A DNA stretch of 23,964 bases, taken from positions 23,741 through 47,704 of the forward strand of contig JAHBMJ010000442.1 of assembly GCA_018398765.1 (NCBI GenBank), read 5' to 3'. Shown here in pieces: positions 1 through 8,946 of the stretch (positions within the stretch are counted from its first letter, which is position 1; each line of letters opens with the position of its first letter). The translations under genes were made by a program, and so were the position numbers. This DNA comes from Chromera velia (lineage: Eukaryota; Sar; Chromeraceae). Below the pieces are notes generated by a model that did not search any database, was not told the origin of the DNA, and saw only the letters and a program-made list of their open reading frames with translations.

Positions 1-31
<31 letters not shown>

Positions 32-397
32 GTCCTTGAGAGAGAAGGAGATAGAAACGAGGAGGAGAGGAGAGGAGAAAGGAGTAGTTAGTCCACAAAG
101 GGATGAGAAAAGGGACGGTGAGTGCTGTATTCATCGAGAGAGAGAGAGAGGGGGTTCTAGAAGGCTGAGGCACTTCCACTTCACTTGAACAGACGAGACC
201 GAAGGGAACTGGGTTGCTGTGTCAAATGAGCCTGTCTGCGTACATCCATGTAACTGCAGGGTCTCTCTCACTTCATTCATGAACGGAGAAAATGGCAGTT
301 CGGGGGGAAATTTAGACAACCACATGCAGAGACATACTCTTGCCCCGTGTCCATATCATGCGTGCACATGCATCTATGCATCCATGCATGCATGCAG
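1..397 (+). other. 3' part of an intron of the XDH-family gene
   Basis: The stretch starts inside a (GT)n tract (1-29), has GA-rich and CT-rich runs, and ends in a TGCATGCATGCAG acceptor at 385-397. The conserved family segment expected just upstream of exon A (the GQGLHT-type molybdopterin motif) cannot be found here in any + frame, so the previous exon should lie left of the window. Short open frames here are not supported as coding. Confidence 0.6.
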
Positions 398-531
398 GTG
401 AAGTGTCTCCAAGCAGCAGCGGACGCTCTGTCCGAGGTCTTTCAAGAAGAAATTGAAAAGGGGGGGAAGGAGAAGGAGAAGGAGGTCTTGAGGCTTCCCG
501 TCGATCTTTTCCGAGTCGCCGAGCTTGACTC
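398..531 (+). CDS. XDH: XDH-family exon A
   Basis: Acceptor CATGCAG at 391-397; donor GTCAGT at 532; 134 nt, read from GTG at 398. It encodes VKCLQAAADALSEVF, a lysine/glutamate-rich insert, then LPVDLFRVAELDS. This matches the family helix (K-..-Q-V-A-..-A-L) followed by the strand before T-V-P-N. The last two bases (TC) join G of exon B to make Ser. The charged insert is longer than in vertebrate XDH. Confidence 0.85.
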
Positions 532-3500
532 GTCAGTTTCTTTCTTCATCGGCAGGCAGGCAGAAAGGCAGGCAGAATGCGGAATGAATGCGGCACGATA
601 AAGGGGATGCGGAACATGTGAAAAGGTGTTTTGCAAGGTGGAGACCTGAACGGAATCAATCAGTCAACAACATTTTGTATCCTCGTTCAGCCGTTTTCTT
701 TTCTGTTGTCGCTCCCGTTGCAGCCTGTTGTGACGGTGTATGTTTCTCTCGGTGTCTTCATCTGCTCGCGTCTCTCATTTTGAATTGAGTGAGAGAGATA
801 GACAGACAGGCAGACAGACAGAACGCAGAAGCAGGTGTGACGAGACCTCCTCCTTTTCTCTCTATCGGTCCGTCGGCATCTCTCTCTCTGTGTACACACG
901 ACGAATGTCGGAGACGCAAAGTTGTCTTTTGATCATCCTGCACGCGCGTCTGAGTTGCAGGAATGACTCTGTTGCCCAGAGCTGCCAAGAACATTTTCAT
1001 TCAAACAGCCGTGAGAAAATTTCTCCAAATATTATTGCTGGCATGTATGTGATGTTGCCTGCAGGACGGTGTTGCCGAACGCCGGCGTGACTGGGGGGAG
1101 CACGACCTCGGAGCTCTGTTGCCAGGCTGTGCGCTCAGCCTGCCGCAACCTGGTCAAGGGCGCTCTGGCAGAAAGAAAGCAGAAGGTGAACTTGGAGACC
1201 GGTCAGTCCCTCCACGTGACGGTGTGATTTTATTTTCATACAGAATTCTGCATGCATTTATTTTCATACAGAATTCTGCATACATTTGTCACATACAACG
1301 CATGCGGAGACCGGTCAGTCCCTCCCCGTGACAGTACGAAGCCTAAAGCCCTGTTGGCATGAACAGAAGGAAAATACACAAAGAAAGAACAGCTGGGCAC
1401 TGTCCGTTCTCTTCTGTGAGGAAGGCAGATAGATGGCGGCTTATTGTCTAATTTTGAGGTTTTTCCCGTGGTACCTCAAAGGGAATTATGGGAAGGAGTT
1501 CATGCATGACGGATCTATTTCTGACGATAATGGATGGATGGATGCATGGATAGAGCACCAAGGAAGGGGCTTGGGTTGAGATTTTCGAGAACCGGCTGAA
1601 AGAGAGTGAGAACAAAAAAAAACGTCTCAACATTAACCGATGAGCTAGACAGGAAAACCTTCATCTGTGTAGTAACTACTTTTGGTTCAAGAGAAGGAGG
1701 GCTAATTCGGCCTGTATGGTCGGTCGTGCCTAGGTTATGCCGTGTCCCCCCCCCCTCTTGGTCCAAAGTTTGTCTCTTGAGAGACTCGCTTGGACGAGTA
1801 AAGTCACTTGCATGCAAATGGAGTCATGAGAGTTCCGTGCGTGAACCTGCATGTGCACACACACCTGCCTGCACTGACGTGAGAGAACTCTCTCTGCCAG
1901 GCAGGCAGGGAGGGAAGGGAACGGTGAGGTTATGTGAGAGCGGAGAGAGATGAGTGAGGGTCTGCAGTCATCTGCTCTCTCGCAGCTTGTCTCACCTTCA
2001 CCACCGTCATCAACGCACTCGATCACACATTTATCCGTAATATCCATGATACTTATGCGTGGTGTGTATGTGCACCTGCATGTCTCTGTATGCAGCGCTC
2101 AGAGAAGAGAGCGGTGCATGCATTCACAGAAAAAGAATCCTGTATCCAAGTGAATGTGTGTGTGTACACCTGCATGTCTCTCTGTATGCAGCGCTACAAG
2201 AGAGCGGTTCTCCAGAGGAACGCGCGCGGCGCCTGTGGAAGAAAATTGTCGCCCAGAAGGGGGAGGCGCCTCTCTCGGCTGTGGCTGTGGGAAAACAAGA
2301 TGGTAAGTTAGTGCATGCGTGCGTCATTTTTGCTAGCTGAAATTATGCTGTTTTGTCTGTTTTTCATGTCACTTTCCTGTATCGTTACTGCAGGAGCAAA
2401 TAGGCAGCTAGGGCGGTGAGAGAGAGCATCGGTGTGCTAAATAGGTGCCTGCTGAGAACAAGACAGGGAAGGCAAAAAAAGAGAGGAGCAACACATGAGA
2501 AAGGATGAGGGGAGTCAGGCTGATAAATAAAACTGCACACAGAGAGAAAAAACGACCTGATCAAACGAAATGAACAAAAGAAAAAACATGGATGGATATT
2601 TGAACCTTGCAGCACTCCGGCCTCGTGTCCCCAGAATAGACAGATAAAATTTTACTCAAACGGACGGGGCGACTGCGGGCGGGGGGGAGGGGGGGGTGAA
2701 TCTGTCTTATGAATTCAAATGAGTTTACAGCAGTACACATGTGCGTCAGTTAGTGAGTGAGGGAGTGAGTTGAGTGAGTGAATGAGTGCAGCGAAGTACC
2801 AAACGTGGAGCGTCGCCGTGACAGAGGTGGAGGTGGACGCGACAACGGGGGAGAAGAGAATTCTTCGGTCGGTCGGTGGATTGGCTGTTGGGTCTGTCGA
2901 TTGGGGCTTCTGTCAGGCTGTCAGACCCTCGTCTGTCTGAGGATGTTACCGTTCCGGGTAGTTGGGCCATCTGCGTGATCCTTCTTTCCTTTTTTTCTCT
3001 CCATGTTTCTTGCTTTGTGTTTTCCTTTCTTTCGTCCACGCAGACGTTTCTTCCGTTAGTCTTTCTTTCCCTTTCCTCATTCTCTCCCACGTTTTCTGTG
3101 GATGCTTGCGTTTTCTATTTCTCTCTCTGTGTGCACACATACGTGTACACGCATGCAGAAGCGATCTGTTGATTGACCTCGGGAGGGCTGTGAATCCTCT
3201 CATCGATATTGGGCAGTCAGAGGGCAGCTTCATTCAGGTCAGTCACTTTCCGTGTGGGTTTGTGTGTGAGCATGTTTGTGTGAGAGGGGGGGGGGCGGTT
3301 CAAGTCTCTGGAAGAATATTGCGGATGGATTTTTTGTATCCGCCCAGCTTTGGCGTAAAGGACGAGGTGTTTGCTTGTGTGTGTAACTTGTGTATGGATT
3401 TGCATGTATGCACGCAAGCCTCAAATCCGTTCTTTGTTTGGTGTTTGATGACTCGGCATGTGTTGGGGGGGGGGAGGGAGAGCCGGCAGGACGCCTCTCA

Positions 3501-3794
3501 TCTCATCAGTAATGGCTGGCGGGGTGGTGAATTTTGAACTTTCTGCTGATCATGTCTGCCTTCCTGTCTGCCTGCAGGGTTTGGGTCTGTTCAGCCAGGA
3601 GGAAGTCGAACATCGTGATGTGGGAGAGACTTCTGAGGGGGGCGGGGGGGGAGGGGGGTCGCTGGTGAACGATGGTACATGGGAGTATAAACCCATGCTG
3701 GCTTGTGATGTGCCCAGGTCTGTCTGTCTGTTTGTCTTTTTGGTTGTATTTCTAATTGTCTGCAAGAATGAATGCAGATTTCAATGGGGACTCG

Positions 3795-3841
<47 letters not shown>

Positions 3842-5170
3842 CTCCCTCCCGCCACGCTACTCCTGTGTATGTGCGCTCGCTCGCACGCATTTGTGTTCTT
3901 TTGACTTGTGAGAGAGTCTTTTCGTTGAGTGTTCCCCTGCATCCCTCCCTCCCTCCCTCCCTCCCTGTCTTTCCCTCCTCTGCCTGCCTGCGTGGCTGCG
4001 TACAGAGAGCTGAACGTTCAATTGCTGGGAGACGCGACCAATCCGGGGGCCTTCGGTGGCAGCAAGGCTTCGGGTAAGGGCAACTTGATCTTGGGTGGCT
4101 TTGTTTGTTTGTTTGTTTCCTTCTTTCTTTCGTTCTTTCTTTCTTTTTTGTACTCACTCACTCGCCTTGTCGTCTGCGTCTTTGGTTTGTGTGTTCTTAT
4201 CACTGGGTGTATGCACCCCTCTTTCTTTTCCGCTTTTTCTCATTTTTTAGTTTCATTTTTTTTTCTTTCCTTCTGCTCTTGTTTATGTGCCCTGCTTCTC
4301 TGGTTGAATCACAAACAACACACCCCGGGAGTTCTCCTTCCTCCCTTCCCTTGCGCGAGTTAGTTGAATGACGCACGCACGATCCTCGAGAGCTGAGGAA
4401 CACGCAGAGCCCCATGCAGGCACAAAACGAATTTCTTCATACGGACTTATGTCCATTCTATGCATGCACGGCAGAAATTAAAGGAAGGAAGTCCTTTTCT
4501 TTCCAGCTTTCTTTCCCCTTGATGCATGCGGTGCCTCTCCTTTCCTTTCCTTTCCTGAGCCCTGCGGGATCGGATGCTTTCTTTGAGGTTGAGGGGCGGT
4601 GAGAACCCTTTCGCTTCCGTTCTCTCGTTTCGGCACGTGCACCGAACTTCGCCCTGTCTCCTCTCTTGTTGTGTTGTGTAGCATGTGTGTGAGTATCTAA
4701 ATGTATGTGTGTTACAAAGCCGCGTGTGCAAAGAAAAAAAGGTGAAAAATGCGTTTCCAACCGGCTCCATTAACACAAGGAGTAGTGCGTTCCACTTATG
4801 GCTGCAAAACGACATCCGATTGAATTGCCAACATGCACAGACGGACACACGTACGGTGACTGACTTCCTGGCACGGGGGATTTTTTCTTCACTTCCGGGC
4901 GCAATCCGCGCGCAAAACGCGCGCACTCACTTGTATACGTGTATATGTGTATGTCTGTGTGCTTATGTGTGCGTGAAAATTGTCGTTGCATGACTGCGTG
5001 CAGGAGAGCCTCCACTCTCCCTGGCGGCCTCTTTCCTGAGCGCTCTGCGGAGGGCGGTGGTGGCGGCTCGCCAGGAACTGCACGGGGGTTTGTGGTCTCA
5101 AATGAAGTTCCCTCTCGTCCGGACTCCCGTCACACCCTCGGTGCTCCTCGCAGCCATCCATGGAGAGTGA
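398..5170 (+). CDS. XDH: Xanthine dehydrogenase / aldehyde oxidase family protein, C-terminal part (8 exons, 5'-truncated by window)
   Basis: A molybdo-flavoenzyme; family members hydroxylate hypoxanthine and xanthine, or aldehydes and N-heterocycles, using molybdopterin, Fe-S clusters and FAD. Spliced exons: 398-531, 1065-1201, 2192-2302, 2792-2867, 3159-3237, 3578-3717, 4006-4073, 5004-5170. They total 912 nt, giving 303 residues and TGA at 5168-5170, with all seven junctions in phase. Recognisable family blocks in order: VLPNAGVTGGSTTSE (family T-V-P-N-..-S-..-A-S), WSVAVTEVEVDATTGE, DIGQSEGSFIQGLGLF, DVPRELNVQLL and KASGEPPLSLAASF. The Glu in GEPP matches the catalytic glutamate of the molybdenum centre. 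The Fe-S, FAD and N-terminal molybdopterin parts would be encoded upstream of the window. Oddities are a lysine/glutamate-rich insert in exon A, a seven-glycine run in exon F, and about 17 residues fewer than vertebrate XDH before VTEVEVD. Aldehyde oxidase cannot be excluded because the substrate-deciding residues lie mostly upstream. Confidence 0.9.
1065..1201 (+). CDS. XDH: XDH-family exon B
   Basis: Acceptor CCTGCAG ending at 1064; donor GTCAGT at 1202; 137 nt. It encodes TVLPNAGVTGGSTTSE, then a helix (LCCQAVRSACRNLVKGAL) and KVNLET, matching the family block T-V-P-N-T-S-P-T-A-A-S plus the following A-A-C-..-I-L helix. The alternative donor GTGAAC at 1186 would put exon C out of frame, so 1202 is chosen. 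Confidence 0.85.
1194..1325 (+). repeat. Duplicated donor region of the exon B/C intron
   Basis: The 20 bases 1194-1213 (GGAGACCGGTCAGTCCCTCC) recur at 1306-1325, and similarity continues a little further (CGTGAC). The repeat includes the last bases of exon B and its GTCAGT donor. The second donor is 112 nt downstream; its use would shift frame and read through TGA at 1226, so it looks like a decoy. Confidence 0.85.
1231..1286 (+). repeat. 28-bp tandem duplication inside the intron
   Basis: Two adjacent copies of a 28-bp unit beginning TATTTTCATACAGAATTCTG start at 1231 and 1259, differing at very few positions. They lie between the two donor copies. Confidence 0.85.
2063..2208 (+). repeat. 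Duplicated acceptor region of the exon B/C intron
   Basis: Copy 1 (about 2063-2114) and copy 2 (about 2157-2208) share the pyrimidine-rich approach, the TGTATGCAG acceptor and the first coding bases CGCT...GAGAGCGGT. The acceptor G positions are 2095 and 2191, 96 nt apart, and the intervening frame is open, so either site gives an in-frame product. Confidence 0.85.
2192..2302 (+). CDS. XDH: XDH-family exon C
   Basis: Acceptor ATGCAG ending at 2191; donor GTAAGT at 2303; 111 nt. The first two bases (CG) complete an Ala codon with the final G of exon B. It encodes LQESGSPEERARRLWKKIV, then AQKGEAPLSAVAVGKQD, comparable to the family segment W-..-V-..-A-..-V-S-L-S-A. An in-frame acceptor copy ending at 2095 would lengthen the exon by 32 codons. 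I chose 2192 because the extra residues (cysteine-, valine- and histidine-rich) look like translated intron. Confidence 0.8.
2792..2867 (+). CDS. XDH: XDH-family exon D
   Basis: Acceptor GTGCAG ending at 2791; donor GTCGGT at 2868; 76 nt. It encodes KYQTWSVAVTEVEVDATTGE then KRILR, matching the family block Y-..-Y-G-V-A-..-S-E-V-E-I-D-..-L-T-G. The CG at 2792-2793 completes an Ala codon with G of exon C, and CG at the end joins A of exon E to give Arg. Confidence 0.88.
3159..3237 (+). CDS. XDH: XDH-family exon E
   Basis: Acceptor GCATGCAG ending at 3158; donor GTCAGT at 3238; 79 nt. It encodes SDLLIDLGRAVNPLIDIGQ then SEGSFIQ, a near-textbook match to the XDH segment D-V-G-..-L-N-P-A-I-D-I-G-Q-..-E-G-A-F-V-Q that contacts the molybdopterin cofactor. 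It ends on a codon boundary. Confidence 0.93.
3578..3717 (+). CDS. XDH: XDH-family exon F
   Basis: Acceptor CCTGCAG ending at 3577; donor GTCTGT at 3718; 140 nt. It encodes GLGLFSQEEVEH, a linker with a run of seven glycines, then DGTWEYKPMLACDVP. This follows the family pattern G-L-G-L-F-T-..-E-E-L ... T-Y-K-I-P-A ... D-I-P. The glycine-coding G-rich run (about 3637-3658) is prone to replication slippage. Confidence 0.9.
3795..3842 (+). repeat. Compound (CT)n(GT)n microsatellite in an XDH intron
   Basis: About ten CT units followed by about fourteen GT units, in the exon F/G intron. The same compound pattern occurs at 7115-7199. Confidence 0.95.
3943..3966 (+). repeat. (CCCT)n microsatellite
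   Basis: Six CCCT units about 40 nt upstream of the exon G acceptor; this probably also serves as polypyrimidine tract. Confidence 0.9.
4006..4073 (+). CDS. XDH: XDH-family exon G
   Basis: Acceptor TACAG ending at 4005; donor GTAAGG at 4074; 68 nt. It encodes RELNVQLLGDATNPGAFGGS then KASG, aligning with the family block F-R-V-S-L-L-..-Y-A-S-K-A-V-G. Phase requires the acceptor at 4005 rather than the AG two bases further on. Confidence 0.88.
5004..5170 (+). CDS. XDH: XDH-family terminal exon H
   Basis: Acceptor CGTGCAG ending at 5003. It encodes EPPLSLAASFLSALRRAVVA and a short tail, with TGA at 5168-5170. GEPP, formed across the splice junction, holds the catalytic glutamate of the family; the following S-L-A-A-S-F-..-A-L-..-A helix matches the XDH C-terminus (L-F-L-A-A-S-..-F-A-I-..-A-I-..-A-A-R). 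PLVRTPVTPSVLLAA resembles the F-R-L-D-S-P-A-T-P-E-K-I end of XDH, so the protein ends at the normal place. Confidence 0.9.
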
Positions 5171-5985
5171 TTGATGGATGGTGGCGGTTGGATGAGGGTG
5201 AGAGAGGGAGAGGGAGGAGAAGAGAAGGGCAGAGAGAGAGAGAGAGAGGGAGAGCGAGAACGGATCAACCTGAACTCATGGACGGCTGGACGGAGAGGAA
5301 GTGCTTTCTTCTTCCTTCCCTTCTTTCCTTCCTGTTTCTCTTTCTTGTGTCCTTTCGACATCGATATGTTCATTTTCTGATTCTTTTTATTCACGGTTTT
5401 TCGTTTGACAGAGGGAAAAGGGAAAATAGTGGAAAACCGAAGAAAGAGGGTGGTGGAAAATTGTTTGCTTGTCCTCTTGGTGTTGTGTTTGACGGTAGAG
5501 AGTGCTTTCGATTTTCTTCGATTCTTTTGTTCTTGCATTTTTCTGTTTACCGATCCTCCCATCTTTTGCCTTGACGTGTTTCTTCGCCTGCCGGCGCCCC
5601 CTCCCTTCAGTTTGATTTCCCCCCCCCCCTCTGCTTTCGTTTTTGTGAAACGGTGGGACGAGAAAAAAAGGAAGGAAGGGAGGAAGGAAGGAAGGAAGGA
5701 AGAGAGAGGTTGCGTGTTCCTCCACCGACAAGAGAAAACTGCCCCCGTGGTGCTTTCCCCGTCTGTGTCTATGTGGGAGATCATGCGGACTACCATGTTA
5801 TGGGTGCCTGGAACAAAAATAATGTCACCATAGATCAGTTTGATGGAGCAGAACTCTATTCCTTCCTTTGTACCTGGGCCAAGTTTGTCCTTTTTTTCTG
5901 ATGTGTGTAGAGACATGCATGCAGCCTCCTTCTTGACCTTCAAACGAAACTCCCTGCTACTCCGCGCAGTAGGAGGGAGGGTATT

Positions 5986-6012
5986 CATCTGTCTGTCTGT
6001 CTGTCTGTCTGC
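5986..6012 (+). repeat. (TCTG)n microsatellite
   Basis: Six TCTG units in a row, followed about 40 nt later by a GAAA tract. Confidence 0.9.
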
Positions 6013-6048
6013 ATATTTGCTTGCTGAAAAAACGATTTTTCGTTTTTT

Positions 6049-6051
6049 GAA

Positions 6052-6082
<31 letters not shown>
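6049..6082 (+). repeat. (GAAA)n microsatellite
   Basis: About eight GAAA units in uninterrupted purine sequence. Confidence 0.95.
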
Positions 6083-7114
6083 GAGCGATGGGGGTCGATG
6101 GGTTTCAGATTTTTTTCCCTCCCTTTCTTTTCTTATTGCACGCGCGGGGTGGTTGGAATCTCTGTCCGTCTGTCTGGTGAGCAGTCACACACACGCACGG
6201 ACACACATCTACGCACACACACACGCGCGCGCGTTTGCGCATCCTTTCCATCAATGCGGGAGGTCAAAAGAAGAGATCCAACCAGAAGGGAGGGTTTTGC
6301 TCTTTGATGTGTGCAACTGAAAAAGGGAAACCCCACAAGAAGAAAGAAGGCTGAAAACGAACCTCGGAGGGAAGGACGTTAAACGAACGGACAAGAAAGG
6401 AAACGAACACGTCCAGATGGAAAGAATGCGCAAGTGGAAGAGGATAAGCCTGCACTGGACAAGGAAAGGCCGCAGGGTACGCTTAAGGCCTGGAGCTCTG
6501 GTACCCTTCCACTGAGAGCGCGCCAAAAGAAAAGAACAAAACAGAAGAGAATGAAAGGTTCTGTTCGTCTGCCTGCTGCCTGTCTGCCTGTCTCTCGGTC
6601 TGTCTGTCTGTCTTCTGACAGAAAGGAAGAGAAAAGGAAACAAAAGACGATACAGTCTGGCTGGTGGTGTGCAGTGGACTTTCATTTGCCTGGGCTGAGG
6701 TGGGGAAGAATTCGAAAGTCGATGTATCAATATGCGTGTCGAGTGAGGGCGGGGAGAGACACTGCTGGGTTGCGGTCGTTTGGGCCAGGCTGCCTTTGCG
6801 GGTACTCGGAGAGACCCTAGTGGTCCTCTCGTCAGTCAGACGTCTTTGTTTGTTTGTTTGTTTGATGGATGTATGCAGAGGAAGGAGGCGAGGGACCCTC
6901 GGGGAAGGGGTGGAAGAGTGAGCGTTTCGTTTGGCATCCAAAAGAAAACATCGAGAGAAAGGGGAGAAATGTGAGTTCAGTCAGTCAAAAGGTATGGACA
7001 GGCAGGCAGGCAAGAATTAAGGTTGATGGGAGAAATAAGGTGAGAGGAAAAAGAGGGAGGACTTCTGTGTATCGGGTGACGATCTCTCTTTGCCTCTTCC
7101 TCCAACCCCGTCAG

Positions 7115-7119
7115 ATCTC

Positions 7120-7199
<80 letters not shown>
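7115..7199 (+). repeat. Compound (CT)n(GT)n microsatellite
   Basis: CT-rich run with GTCTCT interruptions, then about twelve GT units. It resembles an intron polypyrimidine stretch of this genome, but no following exon is recognisable. Confidence 0.95.
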
Positions 7200-7202
<3 letters not shown>

Positions 7203-8592
7203 ATCTCCCTCTCTCCCCCCCCCTCTCTTTCTGTTTCTGTCTTTCTCTCTTTCTGTGCTCTCCCTCCCTTTTGCCTTCCTTTTTTGATCACGTATGCGTT
7301 TATGACTGGCCAGAAATCTGCGTGGGCGCTCGTTCCTTTAAATTTTCTTGGCAACATCCGTACGATATATTCTCCTTTCTTTGCATCGTAATGATGACTT
7401 GATTGCTTCGTGAAAATCGTGACATTCTTTTTTTGTCAGAACTTCCTTCCGTTTCGTTTTTGTTGGACGAAACATTAACATTGAAATTGACTGTCGGGGG
7501 ATGTCTTGGTGGGAAAATGTCATCTTGTCTGTCAGTCTGTCAGTTAGTCAATCACGGAAGGCCTGCAGAGGTGAAGAAAAAGACTAGTCAGACAAGAAAA
7601 GTCAAGAAAGGAAGTAAGAGGCGGGTTTCAAGAAAAAAACGGGGGGGGATAGCAAGAAAAAGGAGACACCAAGGGAGAGATTTAAGGAGCCGGTTGTTGG
7701 TGCCGTGCGGCATAGAGAAAGAAAGCGTCAGGAGATCTGGTGAATTTGTCATTGAAGACTAGCACTGGCAGTACACGGCACTCTGCCTGGGCTTCTTTGA
7801 ATTTCACTGCCCCATCTATACACTATGCTTTCGGGTCGTTTGAAGCGTCCCTGTTGAATTCATGCGCAGAAATATTCTGCAGCCTGTTTTTTCTGTCTCG
7901 GCACTCTCCCCTTATCCTTCTTGGGGAGAGTTGTACTGTACACACACCGAAATCCTGATCATCTGTAGCTCTCTGCATATGTGTGTTGGCAAAAAGGCAA
8001 CAGGATGGACCATCACATTGCACCTTCGCTTGACACGCTTGTACACCCTTGTAAAGTGCATGTCAGTGTATAATGCGTAAAAGGCTAATGAAATGAACAC
8101 AATTAATTCAAAGTACTTAAGTTTAATTTCTTGATTTTATTCATTTCAAATGTTATGTAACGTTTTTTCAGAAACCACACGCCGGCGTGTACATATAATT
8201 GAACAATTTGAACTTAAATTTATATTTTAAACCTGGTATCACTCTAAACTACCTGATACTAATCAATACTCAAATCTAGTTATATTTCATTCATTCATTT
8301 GTTTCCTAGTACTTAACAACGGGGTTTATGAAAAACTCTGTTTAACATTGATATGTTTCACGTTTAATTTGATTACTGATATCATTTATTTTCAGTGAAT
8401 GGATAGAATAGGATTAAATGTTTAGGGTGGTTCCTCGTACTTCGCAGTCTTGGCTGCCGGTTCATTGCCGGGCCTAATGCCAGGCCTAGCCGGTATTAGC
8501 CGGGCGGCCCGGGCCTCGCCTAAAAATCCCTTGACTTGCACTATCAGCTAGATCATCAGTCAATTAGGATTAGGATTAATGTCCAGAAGATT

Positions 8593-8840
8593 GGCCTCCA
8601 ACCTCCCTGAACCTAAGTGCCACTTGAAAAAAATAATCAAGATCATCTCTATCTGCGGCATCTTTTTTCAAGAAACCGTCCATGTTTGTGGTGTAGATGG
8701 TCAAGACACCGTCCAGATATGCGGTTTTGGCTTTCAAGACACCATAAATGATCTACGCCTGCGGCGCGGACTTTCAAGCTTATCCAAAAATGCGGCCTGA
8801 ACTTTTAAGTGGTAGTTAGGTTCAGGAAGGTCTGGCCTCC
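8593..8840. repeat. 248-bp inverted-repeat element with about 33-bp internal periodicity
   Basis: The arm 8593-8630 (starting GGCCTCCAACCTCCCTGAAC) is an imperfect inverted copy of 8803-8840, sharing CTGAACCTAA and ACCACTT/GCCACTT blocks. Between the arms the word TCAAGA/TCAAGC recurs at 8637, 8668, 8701, 8734 and 8774, spaced 31, 33, 33 and 40 bp. No reading frame for a transposase is present. It could be a small non-autonomous element or a hairpin-forming repeat. Confidence 0.6.
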
Positions 8841-8946
8841 CACCCCAATGCCGAATGTCCAACATGCGGCTTTCAGGGAAAGCGCCTAGACGCATTAGAC
8901 CTCCCTGGCCGGCTCGCACAGGTCTAGCCTTTGCCGCGAACGCCGG

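Larger units (their letters stand above)
5171..8090. other. 3' flank and intergenic DNA, no gene recognised
   Basis: After the XDH stop the sequence is GA-rich (5200-5260), then T-rich, with microsatellites (GGAA-type 5669-5702, TCTG 5986-6012, GAAA 6049-6082, CT/GT 7115-7199). No AATAAA is obvious just after the stop. Two open segments look less repetitive than their surroundings. One is 5761-5898, reading VCVYVGDHADYHVMGAWNKN and onward. The other is 6672-6827, after a GTGTGCAG acceptor-like site and before a GTCAGT donor-like site at 6832. I cannot assign either to a family or join them into a gene. Confidence 0.5.

Noticed and set aside
1985-2060. Open segment reading FTTVINALDHTFIRNIHDTY as an extra XDH exon
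   Set aside because: Exons B and C already join in phase and there is no matching place in the family alignment; it lies inside the B/C intron.
2394-2415. Possible micro-exon between TGCAG and GTGAGA that might restore the segment missing between exons C and D
   Set aside because: Its 22 nt would break the otherwise matching phase between exons C and D, and the residues do not resemble the family segment.
5098-5988. 296-codon minus-strand frame
   Set aside because: It is antisense to the last XDH exon and to GA/CT repeats, with long Ser/Leu/Pro and Lys runs; no domain recognised.
7403-7762. 119-codon + frame after the CT/GT tract
   Set aside because: Lys/Arg-rich low-complexity translation without splice context or family resemblance.
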